DNA of 45,231 nucleotides from a virus. A program made the position numbers and the translations under genes. Below are positions 20,706-29,708 of the stretch, piece by piece. The number at the start of each line of letters is the position of its first letter. Positions within the stretch are counted from its first letter, which is position 1. Where the stretch lies: the IMG/VR virus record IMGVR_UViG_3300024289_000048, positions 1 to 45,231 of that record; one strand, 5' to 3'. The notes below the pieces were generated by a model that was given only the letters and a program-made list of their open reading frames with translations, did not search any database and was not told where the DNA came from.

Positions 20706-21697
20706 CAGGTTGGATCCACCGTTACGTTAGCCGTGTTCGATAGCGAGGCAGTCCATGCTGTTGTAGCATCGTCTTCTTTGGTGACAGTCATCACGCCAGA
20801 CGCTACAGATACCTTATTACGCATTGCACGTAATGCTGATCGAACTGTGCGTTCGTTTAGCGTATCTGTACCATTACCAGTACTGTCTAAGTTACGATTT
20901 AATACGGCATCTGCAACCTGAACTGCGGTTGGTGCTGACAGGCCAGTTTGGATTTCAGTAACAAAGGATGAGTCCGTAGCAGCTGCTGTCAACACGTCTG
21001 GCTGAAATTGGTGAATATCGGCTGCCGCATGATTAGACCCAGTGACTTGTATTTTGAAATTCGTATTAGAAGACAACAACGGGTAACCACCAAATGTGTC
21101 AAATGTTATAAACCTGGCGTTACTAGCCGTGGCGTCATTGCCTAATCTCATAGTGATAGCATTATTAGCAATTGTAGTAGCAGTAATAGCACCTGTTCCA
21201 AATGCGGCATTAGTAATTGATCCTGCTGTAAAACCACCTACCGTTACGTTTCCAGATACTGTAACTGGACCAGTAAGTGTACGTGTGGTTGCTGCCCAAA
21301 TTTGCGATGCTGTAGGATCCAAAGAAGCAGTCAACTGCCTGTCAGAGTGACTCCAAACCTGTGCAGCAGTAGCACCGCTAGGTTGCATCCAGTCATAGTT
21401 TAAGACTTCAGCCATCAACACTACAGGACGGATATTAGTATCACTGACCGTAACCGTAAGTATTCCAAGGTCACTAAGGTATGTTTGAGGGATTTCGTAA
21501 TACCAATGACCAACACTAATGTGGGTTAAAGTTGCTGGAGTCAAAGGCTGTGAGCCAAATGCAACGCCATTACGAAATAAATTGACTGTTGCTCCTGAGA
21601 GAGAAGTTACAGGTGTATACCCATCAGTAGGAGAAGCCAAGAACATATAGATACGTCTATACGTTGCCGTTGTTTCATTTTGCTTGAACTTCTGCAT
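20705..21697 (-). CDS. Tail-tip/fibre protein, paralogue of the gene at 18344
   Basis: A 330-aa protein. The first 110 residues form an immunoglobulin-like beta domain (TATYRRIYMFLASP through VVLMAEVLNYDW). A DRQLTASLDPTASQIW segment follows, then a Gly/Thr-rich GNVTVGGFTAGSITNAAFGTG repeat region. The C-terminus reads ADAVLNRNLDSTGNG, LRAMRNKVSVASGVMTV, EDDATTAWTA, ending DPT. This matches the C-terminus of the protein at 18344-19363 closely enough to call the two paralogous. The start shares one base with the stop of the upstream gene (TAATG). It is probably a structural part of the tail fibre or spike base. Confidence 0.6.
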   Translation of the reverse strand: MQKFKQNETTATYRRIYMFLASPTDGYTPVTSLSGATVNLFRNGVAFGSQPLTPATLTHISVGHWYYEIPQTYLSDLGILTVTVSDTNIRPVVLMAEVLNYDWMQPSGATAAQVWSHSDRQLTASLDPTASQIWAATTRTLTGPVTVSGNVTVGGFTAGSITNAAFGTGAITATTIANNAITMRLGNDATASNARFITFDTFGGYPLLSSNTNFKIQVTGSNHAAADIHQFQPDVLTAAATDSSFVTEIQTGLSAPTAVQVADAVLNRNLDSTGNGTDTLNERTVRSALRAMRNKVSVASGVMTVTKEDDATTAWTASLSNTANVTVDPT

Positions 21698-22800
21698 TAG
21701 TTAATACCTGCGTTTATTGTATACCGAGGGGCTGCCGTTAATGTGCTTGGAGGTGTTGGTCCAGTCGCTGGACTAAAACCATCGATATCCAGGTTCATCA
21801 CATACCTGAAAGTCCCGGACTCCGTCCACGTATTTGCAGTAATATCTGCCTCTACTCCAAACGTCGGAATGTCGGATAGGCAGTTTGCATCCTGCGCACG
21901 ATTGAATGTAAGTTTAGGGATGTTAAAGGCATCCCCACTATTCTGTATTCCAACAACATATTTTACGCCTGTAGTTAAAAGCTGTGGCGTGGTAAATGGG
22001 AAATACGTATGACCATTAGTTGTATAAGTAGCATTTACAAATGAGGGAGCAGCCCCATCTCCTATAACTCTACTAGTTATTAAAGTTGGTGGGTATGAGG
22101 TTGCGTTATATAACCTCAAAGAAGCTGTTACAAAGTTTGGGTTTGCGCCTATAGGTGCAAGTATCCCTTGCAATGTACAAGTACCACCCATTGAGGTAGG
22201 AACCGTAAACGCTACTCCAGCCAACGTGTTAGTACTAAATGAACCAATATTGACAATACTTTGACTTTGCACAGGATACCCATATGTTTTTGTTGATGAG
22301 GCAACTCCGAATCTAAAGGGTCCTATGTCTTGAGTCCACGTTCTTGCAAATGGCTGTGCAGACATCAGCGTGTAGTCACGTTTATTTTGATCCTGCGTTG
22401 ACACCAAGCTAAGTCCACCACTCCACGTCCCATACGTTTCAAGACCTATGGCAACTGTATTACCCCTAGTAATATTTTGTGGTGTAGTAAGATTCCACCA
22501 TATAAATGTCGGCGTACTGATGCCTGGTGTAATACTGACTGGATTCGGATCAGTGTAAGTTTTAGTGGTCAGAGGGTTTGCTGGCAATGACTGTCCTTTG
22601 ACATATTGCCACATAGCAATCCGGACGGGTGGAGTGCCAGACGAACTAGATACGCACATACCTAGTTGTGTAATAGTCATATCTTCTTCTGCTGTAAACA
22701 CGTTGACTATGTATTGACTAGCAGCAGTGAATGTCCATTGAGAATAACCGAAGGCTGGAACAAAGCCAGTGCCATATCTGCTGACTGTGTTGATAATCAC
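21697..22800 (-). CDS. Putative receptor-binding or fibre protein, beta-sandwich
   Basis: A protein of about 367 aa made of two similar beta-rich halves of Thr/Ser/Pro-rich strands with many aromatic residues. Both halves carry phrases about intact strands such as VRIAMWQYVKG and VTASLRLYNATS in equivalent positions, which suggests a tandem jelly-roll duplication. The start is uncertain. A TTG at 22815 gives five more residues, while a GTG at 22800 overlaps the TGA of the upstream gene in the four-base GTGA junction used elsewhere in this operon, so GTG is preferred. There is no catalytic motif. It lies right after the lysis-region genes and before the fibre genes, and is likely to be surface exposed on the virion. 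Confidence 0.55.
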   Translation of the reverse strand: MIINTVSRYGTGFVPAFGYSQWTFTAASQYIVNVFTAEEDMTITQLGMCVSSSSGTPPVRIAMWQYVKGQSLPANPLTTKTYTDPNPVSITPGISTPTFIWWNLTTPQNITRGNTVAIGLETYGTWSGGLSLVSTQDQNKRDYTLMSAQPFARTWTQDIGPFRFGVASSTKTYGYPVQSQSIVNIGSFSTNTLAGVAFTVPTSMGGTCTLQGILAPIGANPNFVTASLRLYNATSYPPTLITSRVIGDGAAPSFVNATYTTNGHTYFPFTTPQLLTTGVKYVVGIQNSGDAFNIPKLTFNRAQDANCLSDIPTFGVEADITANTWTESGTFRYVMNLDIDGFSPATGPTPPSTLTAAPRYTINAGIN

Positions 22801-23057
22801 GATGCGACCACCCAAATATTGTCTGGGTCGCTGATTGATAGAGACGCGGTTTTACCATCAACTCTTTGTTCTGAATAGTCCAGCAACAAAAGCGTTCTCA
22901 GTAATAGTTTTATTTGTGGCGTTAAGTCGGTGCAATAATCTAAAAAAGCTTGGTCGTTCTCAAACACCAATGACTCAGATTCATTCCACCAGATAATTAA
23001 CCTACCATCCGGCATTTGATCAGCTCGATATATATGTGCAGAATCTTGATACGTCAT
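22797..23057 (-). CDS. Small conserved-looking protein of unknown function
   Basis: An 86-aa protein with a mixed beta/alpha pattern. It starts with a strand pair (AHIYRADQMPDGRLIIWWNES), followed by a helical middle rich in Leu (IKLLLRTLLLLDY) and a strand-like end (NIWVVAS). The Leu-rich stretch is too short and too charged at the edges to be a clear membrane span. The start shares one base with the stop of the upstream holin-like gene (TAATG). It lies between lysis and tail genes and could belong to either. No family was recognised. Confidence 0.5.
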   Translation of the reverse strand: MTYQDSAHIYRADQMPDGRLIIWWNESESLVFENDQAFLDYCTDLTPQIKLLLRTLLLLDYSEQRVDGKTASLSISDPDNIWVVAS

Positions 23058-23335
23058 TACACTTCAATCTTTTTAATTAACTTTTCAGCTATGGCATTTA
23101 CTAATTGAACAGATCTAAGACCTAAAATTCCAACTGCAAATGCAACTCCTACAACTTGATCTGGCGTATTCCAGCCTACTTGCTTAGCAATAATTGGAGT
23201 TAAATAAACTGCTGAGAAGGTGCCAGCAATAACACCAGATAGACCATGCCAAAAGTTTCTGACTTTGGTTTTATCCCACCAGTCTGTACCAGCAACAGCT
23301 CCAACTGCACCTGCAATAAGTTGCTCTTTATCCAT
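23057..23335 (-). CDS. Holin-like small membrane protein
   Basis: A 92-aa protein. The ATG at 23335 is preferred over an upstream GTG at 23356 because a GAGGG ribosome-binding site lies about six bases before it. Three hydrophobic segments are visible: a short Gly/Ala segment (about residues 5-17), WHGLSGVIAGTFSAVYLTPIIA (about 29-50) and VVGVAFAVGILGLRSV (about 60-76). They are followed by a Lys-rich tail (EKLIKKIEV). Small size, several membrane segments and a basic C-terminus fit a phage holin, which opens the inner membrane for the endolysin. It overlaps the second holin-like gene by eight bases. The CHAP endolysin is encoded 15 kb away (38373), so lysis genes are split. Confidence 0.55.
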   Translation of the reverse strand: MDKEQLIAGAVGAVAGTDWWDKTKVRNFWHGLSGVIAGTFSAVYLTPIIAKQVGWNTPDQVVGVAFAVGILGLRSVQLVNAIAEKLIKKIEV

Positions 23336-23624
23336 CGATGTCCCTCGTCGTTTCACTGACTTTTCTCACCTCCGGTACGTTTATTGAAAACACTGGAAGG
23401 CTGCTATCTTGTCGCATAAAGAAGGCAATCAACGCAGTTGTCATTGCGGGTATACCAGCACGAAGGCCTTCAATGCCAGAAATTAATAGAGCGCGAGTCA
23501 CCGTGCCAAAAGATGCTGTATCAGCAATGTGTTGTGCTTTCCAGGCGGCGTCGAATTCTGGTGCAGCTGATGCAACAAATGCACCAAGCCCGATTAGAAT
23601 CATACGACCCCAAGCTACATTCAT
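23328..23624 (-). CDS. Holin-like or membrane structural small protein
   Basis: A 98-aa protein with two hydrophobic helices, WGRMILIGLGAFVASAA (about residues 5-21) and LRAGIPAMTTALIAFFM (about 53-69), followed by a polar C-terminal tail. Two membrane segments joined by a short charged loop, and its position next to another holin-like gene, suggest a holin/antiholin pair. The start overlaps the stop of the adaptor-like gene in an ATGA junction. A purely structural membrane role cannot be excluded, and no named family is certain. Confidence 0.5.
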   Translation of the reverse strand: MNVAWGRMILIGLGAFVASAAPEFDAAWKAQHIADTASFGTVTRALLISGIEGLRAGIPAMTTALIAFFMRQDSSLPVFSINVPEVRKVSETTRDIDG

Positions 23625-24367
23625 TTCGGCATCACCGGAGGTATCGCAAAAGGTCCACCTGGCGTTCTTAGTCCAGAGTCAAGCTGAGCATACAACGTCA
23701 TGCGAATATTATTGTACATAGCATTAAGAAAGCTACGTTCAGCTATGGTTGGATCATCAACATTCTTCATCACTATCCGATTGGCGGCATAGGCAGCGAG
23801 TGCTTGTCGCAAGATGTCGTCTGGTAGAAATGAGAATGACTTTAAGTTATCTGTTCCAGCTATCCCACTAAGCGCAGTGTCCGGCATTCCATATCCGTAG
23901 ACAGTTATAGTTAATGATGCGCTGCAATAGGGATACAAACTGATTGCGTAGTTGTCATGTCGATACCAATGCGTAACGGAAGTTGTTGTCGCTGTAATAT
24001 TGGCGGCGTAACCTAGATCATGCGCGCGAATACTGGACTCACTAGCATGAGTCAACCTCGTACCAGCAAGATATACATCGGACGGAAACCATAATTGACC
24101 ACTTGCAGGAAGAGTAATACTTAAATCAGATAGTTGTTTTGTGCGAATATTGGCACCATATGCAATTGTTCCACTAGCGGGGATAGCGACGCACGATCGG
24201 CAAAGTTCTGCTACACCCTCCATGATGAACTTGTTAATATTCGAATCACTATCATCACCGGATGCTACTGTGCCAAGTCCCGTAGATAAAGCGCCAACAG
24301 TACTGTTCGTGGCCTCATTTAGGAGCTTATAGACCTCCTTACGGATAGTCTGAATGGTTTGCGCCAT
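23621..24367 (-). CDS. Head-tail adaptor-like protein
   Basis: A 248-aa protein. A helical N-terminus (QTIRKEVYKLLNEA) is followed by a region with FIMEGVAELCRSC, beta strands, and a YPYCSASLTITVYGYGMP strand pair. It ends with a helical part where LPDDILRQALAAYAANRIVMKN is clear. This helix-beta-helix plan, with a strand like xLTITVYGYGxP followed by LP...hhxxAxxxxA, recurs in podoviral adaptor/connector proteins that sit below the portal. It is joined to the next adaptor-like gene by a TAATG overlap and follows the capsid genes, the usual place for connector genes. Confidence 0.6.
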   Translation of the reverse strand: MAQTIQTIRKEVYKLLNEATNSTVGALSTGLGTVASGDDSDSNINKFIMEGVAELCRSCVAIPASGTIAYGANIRTKQLSDLSITLPASGQLWFPSDVYLAGTRLTHASESSIRAHDLGYAANITATTTSVTHWYRHDNYAISLYPYCSASLTITVYGYGMPDTALSGIAGTDNLKSFSFLPDDILRQALAAYAANRIVMKNVDDPTIAERSFLNAMYNNIRMTLYAQLDSGLRTPGGPFAIPPVMPK

Positions 24368-25014
24368 TATGGTGTCCTTCGCGCGTACGTGGCGGCGTAT
24401 GACTCTACAAGACCAAGCCGCTCATTATATTGTGCGTTGTAGATAGTGAAGCCGCCTTCATTACCAATCATGGCAGCTTTATTGGCCAACATCCCGTATA
24501 CGACACAGTCGTGCGCTACATCAGGCAACGGGCATTCATCATTGTCTGTAGGATTCTGTGCGACGCCGGCAGTTGAGTAAACCCAGTAATCGCCAGGCAC
24601 GGCATATCCCTCTACTAGTAATCCTTGAGTTACAGCAGCCGTAGGAATCGGATAGACACCTATGCGATTCATTCCATAGATAACTGCGTACTCAGGATAC
24701 GAAGCGGTTGGGTCGCTTCTAAATTGGTCAACCTTTTGATCAAACGCATCAAACAATCGCATGCGTCGATATTCGCCAAGGTTGTTTTTGGCCTGTATGT
24801 TACGAATTTTGTATAGGTCTGGCGCACAATACTCTTTAGTATTTGCCACCAGATCGAGATACCGACGGCCAAAATAGCAGTCGGTAGCTCGAGCGATCTG
24901 ATTGGTCGTCTCAATAATGAGCAGGTCGAGACCAAACGGATCTTGGTCCGGATCCGAACCAAAGTAGTGCCGACCAAGTAGTCGGAACCGCCGTTTGATC
25001 TCTCCCCTAGTCAT
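24367..25014 (-). CDS. Head-tail adaptor (connector) protein
   Basis: A 215-aa protein. It starts with a basic helix (MTRGEIKRRFRLLGRHYFG), followed by LLIIETTNQIARATDCYFGRRYLDL and a beta region. It contains YAVIYGMNRIGVYPIPTAA, then LLVEGYAVPGDY and a C-terminal helix pair beginning LPDVAHDCVVYGMLANKAAM. This combination (helix, a GIYPIP strand, a GYAxP strand, then LPDxxH...A) is the pattern of gp4/gp11-like and SU10-type adaptor proteins. These join the portal to the tail nozzle. It lies between the small head protein and the second adaptor, with TAATG junctions on both sides. Confidence 0.68.
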   Translation of the reverse strand: MTRGEIKRRFRLLGRHYFGSDPDQDPFGLDLLIIETTNQIARATDCYFGRRYLDLVANTKEYCAPDLYKIRNIQAKNNLGEYRRMRLFDAFDQKVDQFRSDPTASYPEYAVIYGMNRIGVYPIPTAAVTQGLLVEGYAVPGDYWVYSTAGVAQNPTDNDECPLPDVAHDCVVYGMLANKAAMIGNEGGFTIYNAQYNERLGLVESYAATYARRTP

Positions 25015-25535
25015 TACGAGTAGGCCCCATCCTTACCGGAGACGATAGCCGCGGTAGATGTATAGGTAACGTTTGGAGTTGTTCCACCATTGAAGATTGG
25101 TGTAGCGGTTACACGCAAACGGTTGTAGTTGTCCTGGACGTTATTGCTTGCATCAACAAAAGACTGAGGTACGACTACAGGAAGGAATGCCGTAACGCCG
25201 CCATCAGCAACACCGGATGCAACTGTCATTTTTAGTCCATCTGGAAGCTGTGCAAACGTACCAGTTGTTGCGGCTCCTAGCACCTGGCCTGGCGTAGAGC
25301 TAACAGTGAAGAAGTTAGTTCCATCATCAGATGCTTCTACACTAAAGATCCATGCAATACCAGTAGGAGTGCCGACTGTAGCTGTTGCATTCACGGTGAA
25401 ACGAACAACCAACTCACGACGATGTCCCTGAATAAATGGGTCAATAGTCAGTGTGTTTGACGTTTGCTTCGTACCACCTGTTGCGGTAGCTCCTCCAGTA
25501 AATGCAGGAAATACAAGTAATCCATCTCTTGCCAT
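25014..25535 (-). CDS. Small head or head-associated structural protein
   Basis: A 173-aa beta-rich protein dominated by Thr, Val and Gly, with strands such as RRELVVRFTVNATATV and IAWIFSVEASDDGTNFF, and a C-terminal RLRVTATPIFNGG region. The SxDxTNF phrase resembles the galactose-binding-like beta sandwich of decoration proteins and head fibres. It has a good ribosome-binding site (AAGGAG) and lies immediately after the capsid gene. Capsid decoration is the likely role, but nothing decisive is visible. Confidence 0.55.
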   Translation of the reverse strand: MARDGLLVFPAFTGGATATGGTKQTSNTLTIDPFIQGHRRELVVRFTVNATATVGTPTGIAWIFSVEASDDGTNFFTVSSTPGQVLGAATTGTFAQLPDGLKMTVASGVADGGVTAFLPVVVPQSFVDASNNVQDNYNRLRVTATPIFNGGTTPNVTYTSTAAIVSGKDGAYS

Positions 25536-25545
25536 AATTTACTCC

Positions 25546-26568
25546 TTAAGCAATCTTGATGTTGAATACACGACCGATTGCGCGAGTATGTGGTACCCAC
25601 AAACCAACGCCCCAATCGAAGACGATATTGTGCAGGACACCGTTTTCTTTCGACAAACCAAGGTATGTCGGTTTAAACGGACCTGGCTGCCAACCTGTGC
25701 AGTAGCCATCACCGTAGCGGACTGCGAACAAAGACTGGAATCCACCTGCACCCGGTACACCTGCCGCGGTCTCAGATCCAAGGATATGAGTTACACCGTC
25801 GGAACGACGTCCAACGGAGCGAATCTTAGCACCCTTGTACATCTCAACAGGTCGGTCAAAGGAGTCCTTAGTGACATCAAATCCAGCACCGATACCCATG
25901 GTACGGATACCGAATTCGATAGCACGCTTCAGAGCTTCTGAGACGTAGATTACAACACCATCACCATCAGGTGCGTTCATGTTGTCGAGAAGAGCCTGGA
26001 GACGCTCCATAAAGCGGTTTGTACCAGCTGTCGTCGTCAAGTCAGCGCCAGAGGCACCGTTACCGTTGATAGACATTTCGCCGGGGATGTCAAACTGCTC
26101 TGGGTTGGTAAGGCGGTAACGAAGACCAGGGAAGCAGTCAACGTCGTTGCCAGCGGCAGTGGACGTTGGGTCATTGTCTATGAATTTCTGGTTGAAATCA
26201 TAAGCGAGAGCTTCCATAAAATAGTTGATCTGCATCTGAACAGGATCAACGATGTTGTTTGGCTGATCAAGCAGCACATGGTCAACCTGAATCTTGTTAC
26301 GAATCAGGTACATGCTTTCTTCGTACTGCTTTGGCTTACCCTTACTAACAACAGGTTCTTCGTTTACCGTAGCCCAGTTAATGGTTGGAAAAGCGTTAGC
26401 CTGGTTGATCATACGTGTGCCAACCTGGCGGAGAGAAGGGTTGGTGACAAGCGGGATGTCTTTCAATGCATTCCATGTCTGGTGCAGAGATTTTGTGATC
26501 TCTTTTACCAATGGGTCATTCGAGATAATCGCTTGATCGGCAAGTGTCAATGCATTTGCGTCTGGCAT
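25546..26568 (-). CDS. Major capsid protein
   Basis: A 340-aa protein with features of a tailed-phage major capsid protein. It has a long N-terminal arm, a spine-like helix (VQMQINYFMEALAYDFNQKFID, about residues 108-129), and a FPGLRYRLTNPEQFDI loop region. The peripheral-domain sequence FMERLQALLDNMNAPDGDGVVIYVSEALKRAIE follows, then C-terminal strands (SLFAVRYGDGYCTGWQP, FDWGVGLWVPHTRAIGRVFNIK). Size and order (portal, scaffold, capsid, adaptors) match podoviruses. The ribosome-binding site is GAGG, seven to eight bases before the ATG. About 420 copies would form the head in a T=7 shell, if it follows the P22 or T7 type (inference). It should be the most abundant late product. Confidence 0.87.
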   Translation of the reverse strand: MPDANALTLADQAIISNDPLVKEITKSLHQTWNALKDIPLVTNPSLRQVGTRMINQANAFPTINWATVNEEPVVSKGKPKQYEESMYLIRNKIQVDHVLLDQPNNIVDPVQMQINYFMEALAYDFNQKFIDNDPTSTAAGNDVDCFPGLRYRLTNPEQFDIPGEMSINGNGASGADLTTTAGTNRFMERLQALLDNMNAPDGDGVVIYVSEALKRAIEFGIRTMGIGAGFDVTKDSFDRPVEMYKGAKIRSVGRRSDGVTHILGSETAAGVPGAGGFQSLFAVRYGDGYCTGWQPGPFKPTYLGLSKENGVLHNIVFDWGVGLWVPHTRAIGRVFNIKIA

Positions 26569-26580
26569 TTCTTAATCCTC

Positions 26581-27465
26581 TTATAACGAATTTCGTCCTC
26601 GGTTGATACCAAGAAGATCAGACCATCCAGCACGTCTCTGTTGACCATTATTTACGGGAGCCATACGAGGCGAACCGCTTTGGCCAATAGGTTGTGGAGC
26701 GCGACGGCCCTGACTTACTTTTGCAGCAACCTCAGGTACGAGTGAAGAAACGATTGTGCGAACCTGTTCATGTACTGCCTCTACTGCTTGATATGGGTCA
26801 TATCCAGCAGCAATGAGGTTGTCAACAAGCGCAGGTGCGCGCGCAGCCAACGGGAACTGTTCCAATGCAACATCTCTCTGTTGCATCATCATGTAGTTGT
26901 TGACTTCTTCCATCTGTCGTTCATACTGCATCTTGGAAAGCTGAGCTTCCATTTGCATCTGCGCAACATTTGGATCTAACCCTTGTTGGTCAACGAGGCC
27001 TTGGTAATACTGCCGGAGCTGTGCTTCCTCGGCTTTTGCTGCCTGTTCCGCTTGCGCGGCAAGCACTGCCTCAGCGTCTCCGTACCCCTGGCTTTCAAGC
27101 TGTTCAATAACTGAACTCCACTTGCTAAGCTTTGACTCAACATCTTGAAGCTGCCGTGCCTTCTCATTTACCTCACGAAACCTTTCGTAGGGTACAGCGC
27201 CCGGCTGCTCATCGGGTTCTTGTGGTGTTACGGTGCGATTAATACCTAAGACTTCATCAAGGATGTCGTCGTAGTTGTTATCCTCGTAGCCACCATCGTA
27301 ATCTTGACTCGCAGCCTGACCATCATGCTCGCTTGTCGCCCATTGCGAGTTATCTCCGGGAGCGGCGTTCTCCTGGATAAAGTCCCGAACCGCGTTCATC
27401 ATTCCTGACTCGCCCGTCGCCGCTGCTGGTGAGTCAGCGGTACGTGTCACCATCTCTTCAGGCAT
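26581..27465 (-). CDS. Scaffolding protein
   Basis: A 294-aa, acidic and Gln-rich protein. The N-terminal 110 residues are disordered and Asp/Glu/Asn/Tyr-rich (DYDGGYEDNNYDDILDEV). The middle (about 125-230) is a long coiled coil containing ARQLQDVESKLSKWSSVIEQLE and a Met/Gln-rich stretch (MQMEAQLSKMQYERQMEEV). The tail is basic and Gly/Arg-rich (GRRAPQ, QQRRAGWSD, GINRGRNSL), suitable for binding the capsid protein. These properties and the position between portal and capsid genes are classic for podoviral scaffolds, which template procapsid assembly and then leave. Confidence 0.82.
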   Translation of the reverse strand: MPEEMVTRTADSPAAATGESGMMNAVRDFIQENAAPGDNSQWATSEHDGQAASQDYDGGYEDNNYDDILDEVLGINRTVTPQEPDEQPGAVPYERFREVNEKARQLQDVESKLSKWSSVIEQLESQGYGDAEAVLAAQAEQAAKAEEAQLRQYYQGLVDQQGLDPNVAQMQMEAQLSKMQYERQMEEVNNYMMMQQRDVALEQFPLAARAPALVDNLIAAGYDPYQAVEAVHEQVRTIVSSLVPEVAAKVSQGRRAPQPIGQSGSPRMAPVNNGQQRRAGWSDLLGINRGRNSL

Positions 27466-27491
27466 ATATCAGTTACTCCTATCTTAGCACA

Positions 27492-29708
27492 TCAACTTTT
27501 TTGTTTTGGTACACGGGTACCCTGTTGCTGCGCTTCCCCTGCTCCTTTACCGGAGATTAGGTCCCTACTAACATCAGTGATGGCCTTAGCCGCATAGTTG
27601 TTAGTGTCGATCTTGGCTTGCTCTTGCATCTTCTGTACATCGAGCTGAGCCTTCGCTTGATCCTGTTGCATTTGCAATTGAGCCTTCATCTGCTCTGCCT
27701 CAGGATTGAATTTCTGTTGAGCGGCCATTTGAGCCTGTTGCATCTGCATCATCTGCTCCTGCATTGCCTGCTGTTTTTGAGCCTGGAATGCGAGATTCTG
27801 TAGGATGTCAGATGTTTCCGGCAGTTGTAGCATACGTACAACCATGGCGTTTGTCTCTGGGTCGTTTGGATCTCCGAATAGACCCATCTGCCGAAGCATA
27901 ACGACCTTCTGTAGTTTCTGGTCATCCGACTCGCGTTGCGAAGAACCAGGAATGTACACAACACGATACTGACCACCAGAACGGATTGAATCGTACGTGA
28001 TGATCCCCTGTTGGATTTCATTGCGTGGGTTGATGTTGTCATCCACAGAACCGATGAACGGCGCGACAGCGAACTGCTCTACTAGTGCGATCTCCCACTC
28101 TTTGATAGTGGCGATACTGCGTTCGATATCAGCTCGAATATAACTGTGCTGAGTGTTATCTGCACGCTGTAGCAACTTCACCGCTTCAGCAGGTGTTCCG
28201 GCCTGGGCCTGACCCTGACTAACATCATGAAGACCAGCAATGTCCATCATGTCCTTTTCAAAAGACTGAAGCATTGGGAAGATCTCATTGGAAATGCCAG
28301 GCGCTCGTTGGATTACAGGAGGCTGAGAACCGCGGTTATAGTAAACCTTACGGTAGATACGAGCCTTATCATCGATGTCATCACTTGACTGTTGGAAGGC
28401 ATCGGCGCCAATGTTAGCTCCGCGCTCTACCATGATGTAGTCTTTGTTCTGCTCGAACTGTTCGATCATGCGGCTATAAACACGGTTGTATCCAAGCTGC
28501 AATGGGCAAAGGTCGAACGCCAGGCTATGACCATACGGCGTGCCTGATCGTGGCTGCCAGCGCAGAGGGATAAACGGAAACTTATCCTTCTTGTTGTATG
28601 GCCAATCGCCGGCGTACAACAACGCAGTGTTTGTACTTACGATGTAACGCCCATTAGGGTAAACCGCAGTGGGCTTTTCCCAGTATTCGTAGACAATAGC
28701 ACTTGCCTTCTTAATGTCTACGTTATTAAGTCTTGCAGTAGACGGCTGTACCCATCCAGTTCCACTTGCATTAGCGCCTTCAAGGTAAGCATCCACATAA
28801 CCAGCGTTCTGACCAGTGACTGCGTCAGGCTCGACAAGCTTACCAGCATCACCGTAGTTGTCAACGAACCACGAAAGCGGTTTGATTGATGCATGAATTA
28901 TGTAACGAACATCCTCGTCACGTTGGGCTTTTGGATCAAGAAATACATTGAAACATGGGACGATTTCTTCATCCACATCACCAAGCGGTAGTTCTTTGTA
29001 ACCGGTAATCTCACCGCTGTCCAAGTCTCGCATTGGAATTACAACCGGCGACTTAGCATTCCAACTGACCTTGACAAAGCTGGTACCAGTGATACACGCC
29101 CAACGGACGCGCTCTTTTGTCTGGGTTTCGCGTGAGAACTTACGTGTGTAATGGCCTGCGATAAAGTTTGCTTCATCGGCTGCTTGTTGATCCTTAGGAT
29201 TGTAAGACAATGGAACAGCGCGACAGTCTGGCGCGACCTGTGTCAGTTTTCCTACTACACCGTCAATCAATGGCCGAATCTTATTGACCGTCATGTAACG
29301 ATGAGGTGGATCTCTGTCGCTCTGAAGTGTAACCAGGTTACGTGTTTGACTGTTGATGCGAAACCACTGACGGCCTTCGAAGAATGCCAAAGCCTGCGCC
29401 CATTCGATTTCCATCTCCTGGCGCGCGCGATACGCTTCATCAAACTGATTACGTACGTACCCGGTGACTTTCTTGGCTTCTTCGGGTTGTTCCTTTGGAT
29501 CAACTGACCATTGGTTTGGCTCGATGTCGATACCAAGGATGTCTTCATCTTCTACATCCGTAGACTTTACTTCAAAGCTACCACGCATACCTGTCGCCTC
29601 TGGGCGTTGCAGGGCAGCCATCTGTGGCGGCTTGCGTAACTTAGCTGTGATATTAGCCAACATCTGTGGGAACAGACTGTTGGGTATCTTTGGCTGCTTT
29701 GGTTCCAT
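27492..29708 (-). CDS. Portal protein, P22-like
   Basis: A 738-aa protein. An N-terminal region contains FDEAYRARQEMEIEWAQALAFFEGRQWF and RYMTVNKIRPLIDGVVGKLTQ, the usual opening of P22-type portals. RWACITGTSFVKVSWN and CFNVFLDPKAQRDEDVRYI make up the wing and stem. FPFIPLRWQPRSGTPYGHSLAFDLCPLQLGYNRVYS is a portal hallmark, followed by SQGQAQAGTPAEAVKLLQRADN. The last 110 residues are Gln/Met-rich and helical (QAQMAAQQKF... onward), like the C-terminal barrel of P22 gp1. The portal is the dodecameric entry channel for DNA and docks the terminase. Its start overlaps the stop of the upstream small gene (TGATG). Length (about 725 aa for P22) matches. Confidence 0.9.
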   Translation of the reverse strand: MEPKQPKIPNSLFPQMLANITAKLRKPPQMAALQRPEATGMRGSFEVKSTDVEDEDILGIDIEPNQWSVDPKEQPEEAKKVTGYVRNQFDEAYRARQEMEIEWAQALAFFEGRQWFRINSQTRNLVTLQSDRDPPHRYMTVNKIRPLIDGVVGKLTQVAPDCRAVPLSYNPKDQQAADEANFIAGHYTRKFSRETQTKERVRWACITGTSFVKVSWNAKSPVVIPMRDLDSGEITGYKELPLGDVDEEIVPCFNVFLDPKAQRDEDVRYIIHASIKPLSWFVDNYGDAGKLVEPDAVTGQNAGYVDAYLEGANASGTGWVQPSTARLNNVDIKKASAIVYEYWEKPTAVYPNGRYIVSTNTALLYAGDWPYNKKDKFPFIPLRWQPRSGTPYGHSLAFDLCPLQLGYNRVYSRMIEQFEQNKDYIMVERGANIGADAFQQSSDDIDDKARIYRKVYYNRGSQPPVIQRAPGISNEIFPMLQSFEKDMMDIAGLHDVSQGQAQAGTPAEAVKLLQRADNTQHSYIRADIERSIATIKEWEIALVEQFAVAPFIGSVDDNINPRNEIQQGIITYDSIRSGGQYRVVYIPGSSQRESDDQKLQKVVMLRQMGLFGDPNDPETNAMVVRMLQLPETSDILQNLAFQAQKQQAMQEQMMQMQQAQMAAQQKFNPEAEQMKAQLQMQQDQAKAQLDVQKMQEQAKIDTNNYAAKAITDVSRDLISGKGAGEAQQQGTRVPKQKS

